DNA from: CAZVPF01 sp964628195 | GTDB lineage: Bacteria > Planctomycetota > Phycisphaerae > Sedimentisphaerales > Anaerohalosphaeraceae | Length of the DNA stretch: 64,000 nt | Direction: 5' to 3' | Assembly (NCBI GenBank): GCA_964628195.1 | Contig: CAZVPF010000003.1 | Span: 112,327 to 176,326, forward strand | Shown: positions 36,038 through 44,951 of the stretch, one piece after another | Numbering within the stretch: position 1 is the first letter of the stretch | Layout: every line of letters begins with the position of its first letter | The notes under the pieces: generated by a model | The model's database searches: none | Seen by the model: only the letters and a program-made list of their open reading frames with translations | Told to the model about the DNA's origin: nothing | Made by a program: the position numbers and the translations under genes

Positions 36038-37690
36038 TTACGCAAGCATTGCCTGCAAATCTTCCTGCACTGTCGTTACAGGGGCGATGTTAAACTTCTC
36101 GACAAGTACCTTCAGCACATTTGGCCCTATAAACGCAGGCAGCGAAGGCCCGAGCTTCATATCCTGTATTCCAAGGTAAAGCAGCGTAAGCAGAATGCAA
36201 ACCGCTTTTTGCTCGTACCAGCTTATAACGAACGAAAGCGGCAGGTCGTTAACCCCGCAGTCGAACGCGTCAGCCAGTGCCTGGGCGATCTTTATCGCCG
36301 AATACGCGTCGTTGCACTGCCCGATATCCAGCAGCCGCGGTATCCCGCCTATATCACCGAAATCGAGCTTGTTAAACCGGTACTTGCCGCACGCAAGGGT
36401 CAGGATAACACAGTCATCCGGCACGGCCTGGGCCATATCCGTGTAATAGTTCCTGCCCGGCTTGGCCCCGTCACATCCGCCGATCAGGAAGAACCTGCGA
36501 ATATCGCCGTTCTTAACCGCGTCGATAACCTTATCGGCAACGCTCATAACCGCGTTCCTGCCGAACCCGATCGTGATGTACTTTTCCTCTGCATCCTCGG
36601 CGAAACCATCGGCTTCCATCGCGGCCTTGATAACCGGCTCGAAGTTCTTATCCTCGATGTGCGTAACGCCCGGCCAGCCCACAAGGTCGGTCGTAAATAT
36701 CCTGCCTTGGTAATTTTCCTTCGGCTTCTGTATGCAGTTGGTCGTCATCAGGACCGCGCCCGGAAACTCCGCGAACTCCTTACGCTGGTCCTGCCACGCC
36801 CCGCCGTAGTTACCCACAAGGTGGTCGTACTTCTTTAGCTCCGGGTACGCAAGACAAGGCAGCATCTCACCGTGGGTGTAGACATTAACCCCCCTGCCCT
36901 TGGTCTGCTCCAGAAGCATCGCAAGGTCCTTGAGGTCATGGCCGGAAACAAGAATGCACTTGCCCTTGACCGGGGTGATGCGCACCTTCGTCGGCTCCGG
37001 GTGCCCGTAAGTGCCGGTATTGGCCTCGTCAAGCAGCTCCATGACACGCAGGTTCCCCTCGCCGCAGCGAAGCGTCATACCGACAAGCTCGTCGACGTTT
37101 ACAGCCTTGTCCGAAACGAGAAAATCCAGAGCCTCTTCAAAGAAAGCGTAAATGTTGTCATCCTCTTTGCCGAGCAGGAAGGCGTGGTGCGAATAGGCCG
37201 CCATGCCCTTTAGACCGTAAGTGATAAGCTCCTGCAGGCCGGTTACATCCGGGCCAAGAGTTTCAAGACGCTTTGATATTCGCAGCTCACCGGATAACTG
37301 GTACATCCTGTCACGGCTTTGAGGTGCCTCGAAATCCGCCGGGCCGGTCAATGTTTCCATCTTCTTTCCCGCCTTGTCACATGCAGCGGCGTACATGTTC
37401 TTTGCCCTGGTCAGGACCTCGCCGGCTTTGCGAACATACTGTTCTATCCTTTCCGGGTCAAAGTTCACGTTTGTTACCGTGATAAACAGGGCATCGCATA
37501 TAAACCTGTCGATCTCCCTGTCACTTTCACCCATGTCTCTGGCACGCTTGGCGTACATTGCAATGCCTTTGGTCGCGTAAACGACCACGTCCATCAAGTC
37601 CGCCGCCTCAGGACTCTTACCGCAGACACCCATTTTAGTACAGCCGCTTCCCTGTGCCGTCTGTTCACATTGATAACAAAACATTTCCAT
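36038..37690 (-). CDS. hcp: Hydroxylamine reductase / hybrid cluster protein
   Basis: 550 residues, the length of class I hybrid cluster proteins. The N-terminal cubane cluster motif is C5-x2-C8-x8-C17-x5-C23 (MFCYQCEQTAQGSGCTKMGVCGK). Further in are segments for the hybrid [4Fe-2O-2S] cluster, including VSGHDL, HGEMLPCLAYPELKKY, TTNCIQKP, GGCDGAKPGRNYYTDMA and TLACGKYRFNKLDFG. In anaerobes and facultative anaerobes Hcp reduces nitric oxide or hydroxylamine and protects against nitrosative stress. GGAGGT precedes the ATG by 8 bases. It is the last gene of an operon with a cupin and a 4Fe-4S protein, whose promoter region carries an HcpR-type palindrome. Confidence 0.95.
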   Translation of the reverse strand: MEMFCYQCEQTAQGSGCTKMGVCGKSPEAADLMDVVVYATKGIAMYAKRARDMGESDREIDRFICDALFITVTNVNFDPERIEQYVRKAGEVLTRAKNMYAAACDKAGKKMETLTGPADFEAPQSRDRMYQLSGELRISKRLETLGPDVTGLQELITYGLKGMAAYSHHAFLLGKEDDNIYAFFEEALDFLVSDKAVNVDELVGMTLRCGEGNLRVMELLDEANTGTYGHPEPTKVRITPVKGKCILVSGHDLKDLAMLLEQTKGRGVNVYTHGEMLPCLAYPELKKYDHLVGNYGGAWQDQRKEFAEFPGAVLMTTNCIQKPKENYQGRIFTTDLVGWPGVTHIEDKNFEPVIKAAMEADGFAEDAEEKYITIGFGRNAVMSVADKVIDAVKNGDIRRFFLIGGCDGAKPGRNYYTDMAQAVPDDCVILTLACGKYRFNKLDFGDIGGIPRLLDIGQCNDAYSAIKIAQALADAFDCGVNDLPLSFVISWYEQKAVCILLTLLYLGIQDMKLGPSLPAFIGPNVLKVLVEKFNIAPVTTVQEDLQAMLA

Positions 37691-37748
37691 GATTATTTAC
37701 CTCCATTAAAGTAATTTAATTTCAATTAGTATTTCCGTGTCCTGTGTT

Positions 37749-38081
37749 CTATTCCCTGATCATTATCAAAAGCATCTTAAACTTCTCTACCGCTTTTAGC
37801 GAATGCGGCACACCCGCGGGCATGACCACCACCTTACCTGCCGACATGGTAAGCGTTTCATCGCCGATTACGACCTCCGCGGTCCCGTCAAGTATCTCCA
37901 CAACCGCGTCATAAGGGGCCTGGTGCGTGCTGAGACCCTGCTGCTTGTCGAACGCGAAAACCGTGAGGGTACCGGCTTCTTTGTCAATAACCGTTCTGCT
38001 TACGACAGACCCTTCCTGGTAGTCTATCATTCCCTCGAGCTTATAAGCCTTTGATACATCTACATTAACTTTGTTAGCCAT
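37749..38081 (-). CDS. Small cupin-domain protein
   Basis: 110 residues from the ATG at 38081. This ATG follows the stop of the 4Fe-4S gene almost directly (TAAGATG), so the genes are coupled. A single cupin fold is indicated by LSTHQAPYDAVVEILDGTAEVVIGDE (first cupin motif, one metal His plus Glu) and VMPAGVPHSLKA (second motif, His). Such small cupins near hcp are often found in anaerobes, but their role is not known; metal binding or sensing is plausible. It lies between the 4Fe-4S gene and hcp. Confidence 0.85.
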   Translation of the reverse strand: MANKVNVDVSKAYKLEGMIDYQEGSVVSRTVIDKEAGTLTVFAFDKQQGLSTHQAPYDAVVEILDGTAEVVIGDETLTMSAGKVVVMPAGVPHSLKAVEKFKMLLIMIRE

Positions 38082-38082
38082 C

Positions 38083-38808
38083 TTAAACCGTCCCTTCCGC
38101 AAGTATTAAAGAATCATCTAACGTCTTTTTTTTTACCAGCTGTCCGTCAACACTTAATATATATTCCTGCACTTTCGTTTTCACCCCCGCCTGGACAAGA
38201 GCAAGGTAAACCGTCTCGATCAACCCGCGACAGCAGGGAACTTCCATTATCACGACAGATACGCTTTGAGGATTCGCTTTTTTGAAAAGCTCCGTCAGCT
38301 TATCGAGATAAAGCCCGCGGTCGTCCAGCTTGGGGCACGCTATCATCAGCTTCCTGCCGTCAAGCAGCTCACTGTGAAACGCTCCGAAAGCAAACGCGCT
38401 GCAATCCGCCGCGATAAGAAGATCCGCCCCCTTGAAGTATTCCGCGTCGGGGCTTACCAGCGCAAGCTGCACAGGCCAGTTACCCAGCCTGGACTCGACA
38501 TCACCGGCCTTGGCCGTGTTATCTTTTTTCTCGTCCCTTTCAAACTGCATCATCTTCGTACCGGGACACTGAAAAGCCTTTTCTCCCTTAACTGTCTGCT
38601 GCTGTTTTTTAGCAGCCGCTTCTGTCTCGACAAACTCGATAGCGTCTACGGGACATTGGCCTATGCAAACCCCCAGCCCGTCACAATGCAAAGGCCCGGT
38701 TACCTCAGCCTTGCCGTTTTTGAGTTCTATTACATTGTTGCTGCATGCGTTTACACATTTACCGCAGCCGATACATTTGTCTCTGTCTATTTTTATTGTC
38801 TTTGCCAT
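38083..38808 (-). CDS. 4Fe-4S binding protein with a ferredoxin head and an alpha/beta tail, linked to hcp
   Basis: 241 residues. Residues 1-60 are a two-cluster ferredoxin domain. The first motif is complete (C12, C15, C18, C22). The second reads C42-D-G-L45-G-V-C48-x3-C52-P, so the second Cys position is Leu; this CDGLGxC variant recurs in this kind of Hcp-associated protein. After a linker (about 60-100), residues 110-241 form an alpha/beta region with IAADCSAFAFGAFH, LMIACPKLDDRG and EVPCCRGLIE; these extra Cys may bind metal. A role as electron donor to Hcp is an inference from the operon. It is the first gene of the 4Fe-4S, cupin, hcp operon. Confidence 0.8.
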   Translation of the reverse strand: MAKTIKIDRDKCIGCGKCVNACSNNVIELKNGKAEVTGPLHCDGLGVCIGQCPVDAIEFVETEAAAKKQQQTVKGEKAFQCPGTKMMQFERDEKKDNTAKAGDVESRLGNWPVQLALVSPDAEYFKGADLLIAADCSAFAFGAFHSELLDGRKLMIACPKLDDRGLYLDKLTELFKKANPQSVSVVIMEVPCCRGLIETVYLALVQAGVKTKVQEYILSVDGQLVKKKTLDDSLILAEGTV

Positions 38809-38884
38809 TATTATATCCTTTCAATAATTGTTTAACTATCAATCAGGTTCTGCCCTATTTTACGGATATTTTCCACCAATCTTC

Positions 38885-38898
38885 TTGACATAGGTCAA
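38885..38898. promoter_or_regulatory. HcpR-type operator (TTGAC-N4-GTCAA)
   Basis: A perfect palindrome TTGAC ATAG GTCAA at 38885-38898 lies between the divergent Crp/Fnr-family gene and the 4Fe-4S/cupin/hcp operon. From memory, the published HcpR consensus is wTTGACnnnnGTCAAw. The site is 70 bases from the regulator ATG and 77 from the 4Fe-4S gene ATG, so it could control both. Confidence 0.75.
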
Positions 38899-38967
38899 GC
38901 CCGGGATATTTAATGAAAATAATTATGAAAAATTATGAAATTTTAACGAAATTCAGGCAAATTAAGC

Positions 38968-39675
38968 ATGAAAACAGCCAAAATCAGCCTTGAAAACAGG
39001 GCAAAATTACTCGATAAATGCCCAGTTTTGGCTCCTCTTTCAACGGAGGACCGCAACGCACTTGCACGTGTGATGATGCTGCAGGAGTACGAACCCGGAG
39101 AAAAACTATTCACACAGGATACGCCCGCCGAAGCTTTCTATGTTATAACTTCTGGTAAAATAAAGATTTACAGAACAGGACAAGATGGCAAACTCCAGAT
39201 TCTCCACATCCTTTCGCCCGGTGAACTTGTCGGAGAAGTCCCCGTCTTCGAGGGCGCAAACTACCCCGCAACCGCCTCGGCACTTAATAAAACCTCCGCC
39301 CTCTACATCCCCGGCTCAAAATTTCTTGATTTAGCCGAAAACAATCCCCATATCATGCTTGAAATGCTCGCTATACTCTCGAAACGTCTCCGACGATTCG
39401 TTGAAATGGTTGACGACCTTTCTTTGAAAGAGGTCTCGGCAAGACTGGCGAAATACCTGCTCGACGCATCTGTAAAAGCCAAAAATGACGTGATATCACT
39501 GGAAATGAGCAAGTCCGCGATCGCTTCACGGCTGGGGACGATACCTGAAACCCTCAGCAGGACTCTTAAGAAACTCGAAAAACACGATATAATCGCTGTT
39601 AAAAGCCAGAAAATCACGATTTTAGACAAACAAAAACTTATTGAAGCCTCAGCAGGAATAAAGCCGGGTTTGTAA
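38968..39675 (+). CDS. hcpR: Crp/Fnr family transcriptional regulator, likely HcpR
   Basis: 235 residues. An N-terminal cyclic-nucleotide-type beta-barrel (LARVMMLQEYEPGEKLFTQD ... GKIKIYRTG ... GELVGEVPVFEG) is followed by a long C-helix and a Crp-type HTH (MSKSAIASRLGTIPETLSRTLKKLEKHDII). The N-terminal Cys cluster of true FNR is absent; C19 is the only early Cys. The recognition helix contains TIPETLSR, the E-x2-SR pattern of FNR/HcpR-type proteins that read TTGAT/TTGAC half sites. It is divergent from the hcp operon across a TTGAC palindrome, which is the standard HcpR arrangement. HcpR responds to nitric oxide in other anaerobes. Confidence 0.78.
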   Translation: MKTAKISLENRAKLLDKCPVLAPLSTEDRNALARVMMLQEYEPGEKLFTQDTPAEAFYVITSGKIKIYRTGQDGKLQILHILSPGELVGEVPVFEGANYPATASALNKTSALYIPGSKFLDLAENNPHIMLEMLAILSKRLRRFVEMVDDLSLKEVSARLAKYLLDASVKAKNDVISLEMSKSAIASRLGTIPETLSRTLKKLEKHDIIAVKSQKITILDKQKLIEASAGIKPGL

Positions 39676-39746
39676 AATTATAAGCCCAATTTCCTACTTA
39701 ACCGGTTACATATAATAAGAATTTTAACCCTATTTATTAAAATTCA

Positions 39747-39775
39747 TTGACTTTTAAGCTAATACTCCCTAAAAT
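39747..39775 (+). promoter_or_regulatory. Candidate sigma-70 promoter of pckG
   Basis: TTGACT at 39747-39752 and TAAAAT at 39770-39775 with a 17-base spacer, leaving a leader of about 45 bases and a GGAGGTGA ribosome-binding site. The -10 box is followed by a short C/G stretch. Confidence 0.6.
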
Positions 39776-39826
39776 CGCGCGACTTTTTTGGACACTAACT
39801 AATTATGGTTTTAATGGAGGTGAATA

Positions 39827-41710
39827 GTGGATAATATCCAGGACTTTCTAAAACAAAAACTTGACAGTGACTCATTCGGGAAAATATCAGCTATCGAAAA
39901 TGCTGACATGCACAAATTTGTCGCCGAGGCTATCGAACTGACAACACCGGATTCTTTTTTCGTCTGTACAGACTCTGACGAGGATATTGCTGCACTTCGT
40001 CAAATGGCGATTGACACAAAGGAAGAAAACCCGCTGAAGATGGAAGGTCACACTGTTCACTTCGACGGCAAGAACGACCAGGCCCGTGACCCGTCTAACA
40101 CTAAGTACCTTCTTCCAAAAGGAGTTACACTTGGTGAAAGGCTGAATTCCACCGATAAGGACAGCGGCATCGAGGAACTGAAAGGCTTTTTTAAGGGCTC
40201 TTACACAGGCAAGAAGATGCTGATATGCTTCTGGTGCCTGGGGCCGACAAATTCACCGTTCTCGATCTCATGCGTTCAGATAACGGATTCACCTTACGTC
40301 GCGCACAGTGAGTCGATTCTTTACAGGCCCGGGTATGAACAGTTCAAGAAAGTTCAAGGCAACCAATTCTTCCGTTTCCTGCACATGACAGGCAAGACGG
40401 ATGAGCGCGGAAACAGTGTCGAGATCGATAAGCGCCGTATCTATATGGACCTCGAAGAAAATACAGTATACTCGACCAATACCCAGTACGCGGGCAACAC
40501 TGTCGGGCTTAAGAAGCTTTCTTTGCGTCTTGCGATCAATAAAGCGGCAAAAGAAGGCTGGCTGGCTGAGCACATGTTTGTCATGGGCGCAAAGGGTCCG
40601 GGCGGGCGGATAACGTACTTTACCGGCGCGTTCCCGTCGGCGTGCGGTAAGACGTCGACCGCGATGCTGCCCGGCCAGACGATAATCGGTGACGACATCG
40701 CTTACCTTAAAAAAATCGACGGCCAGATCCGCTGTGTAAATGTAGAATCGGGCGTTTTCGGCATCATCAGGGATGTGAACCCGCACGACGACCCGGTCAT
40801 CTACAAGGCCCTGACAACACCCGGCGAGGTAATCTTCGGTAACGTGCTTGTCAAGAACGATGTTCCTTACTGGATGGGCATGGGGCAGGATCTTCCCGAG
40901 CAAGGGTACAACTATGCCGGACAGTGGAAAAAGGGCATGACCGACGCCAAGGGCAACGAAGTGACACCTTCGCACAAGAACGCACGGTACACGATCCGGA
41001 TTTCGGCACTGGAGAATAAGGACGCCCTGGCGGACGATCCCAACGGTGTTTCTGTAGGCGGCATCATCTACGGCGGCAGGGACAGCGACACGCTCGTGCC
41101 GGTCGAAGAGGCGTTTAACTGGACCGAGGGCATCATCGCCAAAGGCGCTTCGATAGAATCCGAGACCACGGCTGCCACACTGGGCCAGGAAGGCGTGCGT
41201 AAGTTCAATATCATGGCAAATATGGATTTCGTTTCTATACCGCTTGGCAGCTATATCCAGAAGAACCTTGACTTTGCACAGGGCATTGCGAATCCGCCAA
41301 AGATATTCTCGGTGAACTACTTTTTGCGTGACGAGAACGGTAAGTACCTCAACGGCATACTCGACAAGCTGATCTGGGTGCTCTGGGCAGAGCTTCGCGT
41401 AAACAATGACGTTGACGCTATCCAGACGCCGACGGGCTTTATACCTAGGTTTGAAGACCTCGCAAAGCTGTTTAAAGAGAACCTGCCCGAGGAAGGCGAG
41501 TACACGCAGGATGCTTATGTCAAGCAGTTTACGGTACGCATTCCAAAGCTGCTGGCAAAGATAGACCGCGTTGAAAAGATATACAAGGATTCCGTGGCTG
41601 ACACTCCGCAGGTTGTTTACGACACTTTCAACGAGCAAAGGCAAAGACTGAACGGGGCTAAAGACAAATTCGGTGAGTTCATCAGCCCGTTCGACCTTGA
41701 GAAGGCGTAA
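39827..41710 (+). CDS. pckG: Phosphoenolpyruvate carboxykinase (GTP)
   Basis: 627 residues, GTP-type length. It starts at a GTG preceded by GGAGGTGA. Landmarks: the P-loop with reactive Cys in FPSACGKTSTAM (about residue 272), metal site GDDIAYL, GRDSDTLVPVEEAFNW (nucleotide and substrate), and the substrate-binding region CFWCLGPTNSPFS. It converts oxaloacetate and GTP to PEP, GDP and CO2 in gluconeogenesis, or runs in the reverse, CO2-fixing direction in fermenters. It is monocistronic with its own promoter candidate and terminator. Confidence 0.96.
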   Translation: MDNIQDFLKQKLDSDSFGKISAIENADMHKFVAEAIELTTPDSFFVCTDSDEDIAALRQMAIDTKEENPLKMEGHTVHFDGKNDQARDPSNTKYLLPKGVTLGERLNSTDKDSGIEELKGFFKGSYTGKKMLICFWCLGPTNSPFSISCVQITDSPYVAHSESILYRPGYEQFKKVQGNQFFRFLHMTGKTDERGNSVEIDKRRIYMDLEENTVYSTNTQYAGNTVGLKKLSLRLAINKAAKEGWLAEHMFVMGAKGPGGRITYFTGAFPSACGKTSTAMLPGQTIIGDDIAYLKKIDGQIRCVNVESGVFGIIRDVNPHDDPVIYKALTTPGEVIFGNVLVKNDVPYWMGMGQDLPEQGYNYAGQWKKGMTDAKGNEVTPSHKNARYTIRISALENKDALADDPNGVSVGGIIYGGRDSDTLVPVEEAFNWTEGIIAKGASIESETTAATLGQEGVRKFNIMANMDFVSIPLGSYIQKNLDFAQGIANPPKIFSVNYFLRDENGKYLNGILDKLIWVLWAELRVNNDVDAIQTPTGFIPRFEDLAKLFKENLPEEGEYTQDAYVKQFTVRIPKLLAKIDRVEKIYKDSVADTPQVVYDTFNEQRQRLNGAKDKFGEFISPFDLEKA

Positions 41711-41751
41711 CTGTCGACAAAGAGCCTTTAGAGGTTTGTTTAGTTAAAAAT

Positions 41752-41782
41752 AAAGCCTGCGGCAATAACCGTGGGCTTTTTT
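41752..41782. terminator. Bidirectional terminator between pckG and the 590-residue gene
   Basis: AAAGCCTGCGG (41752-41762) pairs with CCGTGGGCTTT (41769-41779) over 11 positions with two G-U pairs and a 6-base loop, then TTTTTATTTTT on the plus strand. On the minus strand the stem runs into ATTTTTAAC, so it can serve both converging transcripts. Confidence 0.8.
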
Positions 41783-41805
41783 ATTTTTATAAATGCCAAA
41801 CAGAA

Positions 41806-43578
41806 TTACTGCTGCTGTCTTTGTTTCTGATATTCTTCGTAGAGCTTGCGCTCTGATTCTGCTCGTTCGAGCAGTTTTTCGTAAAGCTCGGGCTGTTCAA
41901 CCTTTACCCGGCCCATGAAGTTTCTTCGCATATACTCGGGATAGGATTCATCATTCAGGAACATCATAATGCCCTGGTAGCGCAGATAGCTGAACTCGGG
42001 CAGTTCGAGACGGCGGATTTCCACTTCTTCGTCAATGCCGGCTTCGTTTTCGGCTTTATATATGTCGTAAATTTTCTTGGCCCATCGCTCCCGCTCGGCT
42101 GATGCTTCATCTTCCCGCAGGGCATACTTGAAGTAGGCATCCTTGAGTGTCATAATAATTAATTGAGTGGCATCATAGATGGTAACGCCCTGCATTTCCT
42201 CTTTGAAGCGATTCACAGCGAAAGTGTACAGAGGTACATTAAAATCCTCGCGCGGATATTTCTTTCTGAGATACTCATAAGCCTGCTTGGCTTTTTCCAC
42301 CATGCCAGCATTGAAGAATGTAAAAATCGAATCTATAAGGAAGTTTCTGTGGCCGTTTAACATTCCTGTCGGCCCAAACTCACCTTCGAGCCGGTAATAT
42401 TTATCTATGATATTTTCCCATGTCCTGTTTGCGGTGTCGAACATTCTCGTGTCCGGCAGCAGGAATACCGAGGGGGGGGCATCGGGCAATGGATATAAAA
42501 CAATCTTGCCCTGCTTGCAGAGTCCCTGAAGGCTGTGCAGCACGATTCTGTCGGTGTTCTTTTCGTTGGTATCATAGTCGCCCTCGTTGCCGGCGCGGTC
42601 AAGCCCGAGACTCGCCCAGTAAATCGCGTGGCAATGGGGGTGCTCCCAGTTGAGAGGGTCGCGCTGGTTGGGGTCGGAATAGCTTACAGGGCCGTATTCG
42701 GCGTTAAGCTGGGCCATGTAAGAAGGCTCCATTTTCCATGTATTCTTCAAGCGGTGAGCCTTTGCGAACTTGTCGAATTTTTCGAGTGTTTCGGTTCCGC
42801 GGTACTTGTCGATAACTTCAAAGGCCTCTTTCGAGAAACGCCCGGGTATCTGCCTTAGCGTAAGGTAGCTGTCGACAAAGTCGTCGTCGTCTTCAAAGGC
42901 CTGGTCGGCATTTCTGAGCTCTGAAATAAACATCGAAACATCAGCCACATTGCGTATTTCGTCAAGGGTTTCGGGTGCGGCGATGAGTTTATCAAAGGTT
43001 TCATTATCCATAGGTTCGAGCAGATATCGCATCTCCATCGCTATCTCGCGCTTATAATACTTGTGGCAGTCATCGGTGATACCGGCTATTTTGTGCTGGA
43101 AAATCCACGCGAGTGAACGGTAGAGGAGTATGCTGTTGGGGTTGAGCTCTATGCCGCGGTCACGAAGAAGCTCATAGCCGTTACGCACCCATCGCCATCG
43201 TTCGTGGCATTGGGTGGCGGGAAAAGTGACCGAAATATTATACGCCATGTTCCACGCCTGAAAGTCCCAGACGGTGGCGAAACGCGGCTGCATTATTGTT
43301 ATCCAGTCGGCAAGCTGCTTGGCGTCAAAGAACTGGCCCTGCTCTTTGAGGGTGTCGGCACGTATCCAGAGGACGTCAACGACAAGGCCGCGAAAAGCGC
43401 CCATCGCAACGGTGGCAAAAGCGAGCGAGGGCGGGGCATTTTCAAGAGGCTCGTTGCTTACAAGGCCCATCTCCACGCGATCCTCGTGGATAGGCTCGAT
43501 GAGCAGCGAGGCAGTAATCAGCAGGCCAATGCCGACTAAAATACAAAATATAGATATTACCTGGTCCTTAGCTCTCAT
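41806..43578 (-). CDS. Membrane-anchored protein of unknown function at the end of the ABC cluster
   Basis: 590 residues with a single N-terminal membrane helix (VISIFCILVGIGLLITASLLI) and a long, mostly helical soluble part outside it. Segments such as GLVVDVLWIRADTLKEQGQFFDAKQLADWI and PNSILLYRSLAWIFQHKIAGITDD look like TPR-type repeats. The C-terminus is Glu/Arg/Gln-rich and coiled-coil-like. I do not recognise a named family. Its start lies 2 bases from the stop of the ABC permease gene, so it is almost certainly cotranscribed and probably works with the ABC system. Confidence 0.65.
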   Translation of the reverse strand: MRAKDQVISIFCILVGIGLLITASLLIEPIHEDRVEMGLVSNEPLENAPPSLAFATVAMGAFRGLVVDVLWIRADTLKEQGQFFDAKQLADWITIMQPRFATVWDFQAWNMAYNISVTFPATQCHERWRWVRNGYELLRDRGIELNPNSILLYRSLAWIFQHKIAGITDDCHKYYKREIAMEMRYLLEPMDNETFDKLIAAPETLDEIRNVADVSMFISELRNADQAFEDDDDFVDSYLTLRQIPGRFSKEAFEVIDKYRGTETLEKFDKFAKAHRLKNTWKMEPSYMAQLNAEYGPVSYSDPNQRDPLNWEHPHCHAIYWASLGLDRAGNEGDYDTNEKNTDRIVLHSLQGLCKQGKIVLYPLPDAPPSVFLLPDTRMFDTANRTWENIIDKYYRLEGEFGPTGMLNGHRNFLIDSIFTFFNAGMVEKAKQAYEYLRKKYPREDFNVPLYTFAVNRFKEEMQGVTIYDATQLIIMTLKDAYFKYALREDEASAERERWAKKIYDIYKAENEAGIDEEVEIRRLELPEFSYLRYQGIMMFLNDESYPEYMRRNFMGRVKVEQPELYEKLLERAESERKLYEEYQKQRQQQ

Positions 43579-43580
43579 TA

Positions 43581-44951
43581 TCAGACGGAGACCTTTGCTA
43601 TTTCACGTTTTCTGAAGATTATTATTCCCATTATCATAAGCAGCAATCCCTTTACGAAGACGATCGTTAAAAACACCCTGCCGAGGAACGACCATGTAAT
43701 CAGCTCGGAGTTAACGAGGAATCTTGTCGGGTCCCTGTCGCCGTCAAACTGCGGCAGGAGCCAGATTAAGGCGGAAACCACTTTATTGAATATGAAGAAG
43801 AAAACCCCTTCGCCGAAGTATTTCAATGAATCTACTATGAACAAATTAATTGTTCCGATGAAGTAAAGAACAATGCTGACGAATATCGCGCTGGGGAAAG
43901 AAAGGAACGTTGCAGCGGATACACCGAGCATGGCAAGGAAAGTAAGCTGCGAGTAAACCATAAGCATAATGCGTAAGAAATTTCCTGTGAACGTGCCGCC
44001 TTTGAAGAGCAGTTCCATATCATCGGGTATAACAGTCGTGCGGTTAAGGGGGACGTTGATAAAGGCCACGCCAAGGTAACCGTCGGGTGTAACAACTTCG
44101 CTTGGCACGGCGACTTGCTGGGTGGAATTCACCGCATCGGCGCGGTCGAGGCGAAGTATCGGGCTGTCCCACTGGTTGGGGCCGAGCTTTTCCTGGCGGA
44201 GGTCCCCGACAAGCCACGTGCCGTAGACTTTTCCGTCCGGGGTGGGCGAGGCGACAACATACCTGTATTTAATGAAAAGGTATTCGTTTGGCTCGCCGGG
44301 AGGCATGTTCTCAAACTCCCAAACCCTTCGTCCGCCTACAGGGACGCTTTTCTGTTTACCTATTTCCTCTCCGATAAGCGTGGTCATTACCTGGTTGGGA
44401 GTCATGCCGTCCGGCAGCCGGTTTTGATCTTTGAGCTCGTTGTAACGTTCCGCTGCAGCGGTGCGGGCGGCCTGTATGTCAAGAGAATCTTTGTATGAAA
44501 CACGGGCGGTAAAAAATTCCTTTTCGGCTGAGATACGTTCTGAGGGAGGGGCCTCGGCAAATTTCGGCATCAGCAGCGTAACCCCGTAAATAATTCCCCC
44601 GAAAAGGGCCAGCATGAAGAGATTTACGAGCATAACGCCGATGAGTTTTCCGAGCAGCAGCTCGAACCTTCTTACCGGTTTTGAGAGCACAAGGAAAAGG
44701 TTGCGGCGTTTGATGTCGTTACTGAGGGTGAATATCGACAGGACGATGCTAAGCAGGCTAAGGACGAGCCCGGTCAGTCCTACGCTGTAGCTTGTGAATG
44801 TCTGGAGCTTGCCTTTGAGGGTTCCGTCGCCTGTGACGAGAACGCCGAGCAGCGGAACCACCACAATCAGCAGAAAGAAAACTGCGTAGAAAACCCTCAT
44901 ACTCAGGGCCTGGCTGACGGTGTTTCTCGCAACGGCCCAGATCCTACGCAT
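43581..44951 (-). CDS. ABC-2 type transporter permease
   Basis: 456 residues from the ATG at 44951; the open frame extends much further upstream but that part is the antisense-like shadow of the ATPase tail. The N-terminus (MRRIWAVARNTVSQALSMRVFYAVFFLLIVV) is typical of NosY-type ABC-2 permeases. Motifs include NDIKRRNLFLVLSKPVRRFELLLGKLIGV, the cytoplasmic elbow found in permeases of export or maturation systems. About six membrane helices with a large extracytoplasmic loop of about 190 residues between helices 2 and 4, which is unusual in size. The start overlaps the ATPase gene by 8 bases. Confidence 0.82.
   Translation of the reverse strand: MRRIWAVARNTVSQALSMRVFYAVFFLLIVVVPLLGVLVTGDGTLKGKLQTFTSYSVGLTGLVLSLLSIVLSIFTLSNDIKRRNLFLVLSKPVRRFELLLGKLIGVMLVNLFMLALFGGIIYGVTLLMPKFAEAPPSERISAEKEFFTARVSYKDSLDIQAARTAAAERYNELKDQNRLPDGMTPNQVMTTLIGEEIGKQKSVPVGGRRVWEFENMPPGEPNEYLFIKYRYVVASPTPDGKVYGTWLVGDLRQEKLGPNQWDSPILRLDRADAVNSTQQVAVPSEVVTPDGYLGVAFINVPLNRTTVIPDDMELLFKGGTFTGNFLRIMLMVYSQLTFLAMLGVSAATFLSFPSAIFVSIVLYFIGTINLFIVDSLKYFGEGVFFFIFNKVVSALIWLLPQFDGDRDPTRFLVNSELITWSFLGRVFLTIVFVKGLLLMIMGIIIFRKREIAKVSV

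Noticed and set aside
35789..36838. Open frame of 349 codons on the plus strand opposite the 3' half of hcp
   Set aside because: hcp on the other strand has all cluster motifs; the plus frame continues into an intergenic region without a ribosome-binding site.
40289..41644. Open frame of 451 codons on the minus strand inside pckG
   Set aside because: Antisense to a full-length, motif-complete PEP carboxykinase; the translation resembles no protein and follows from codon bias.
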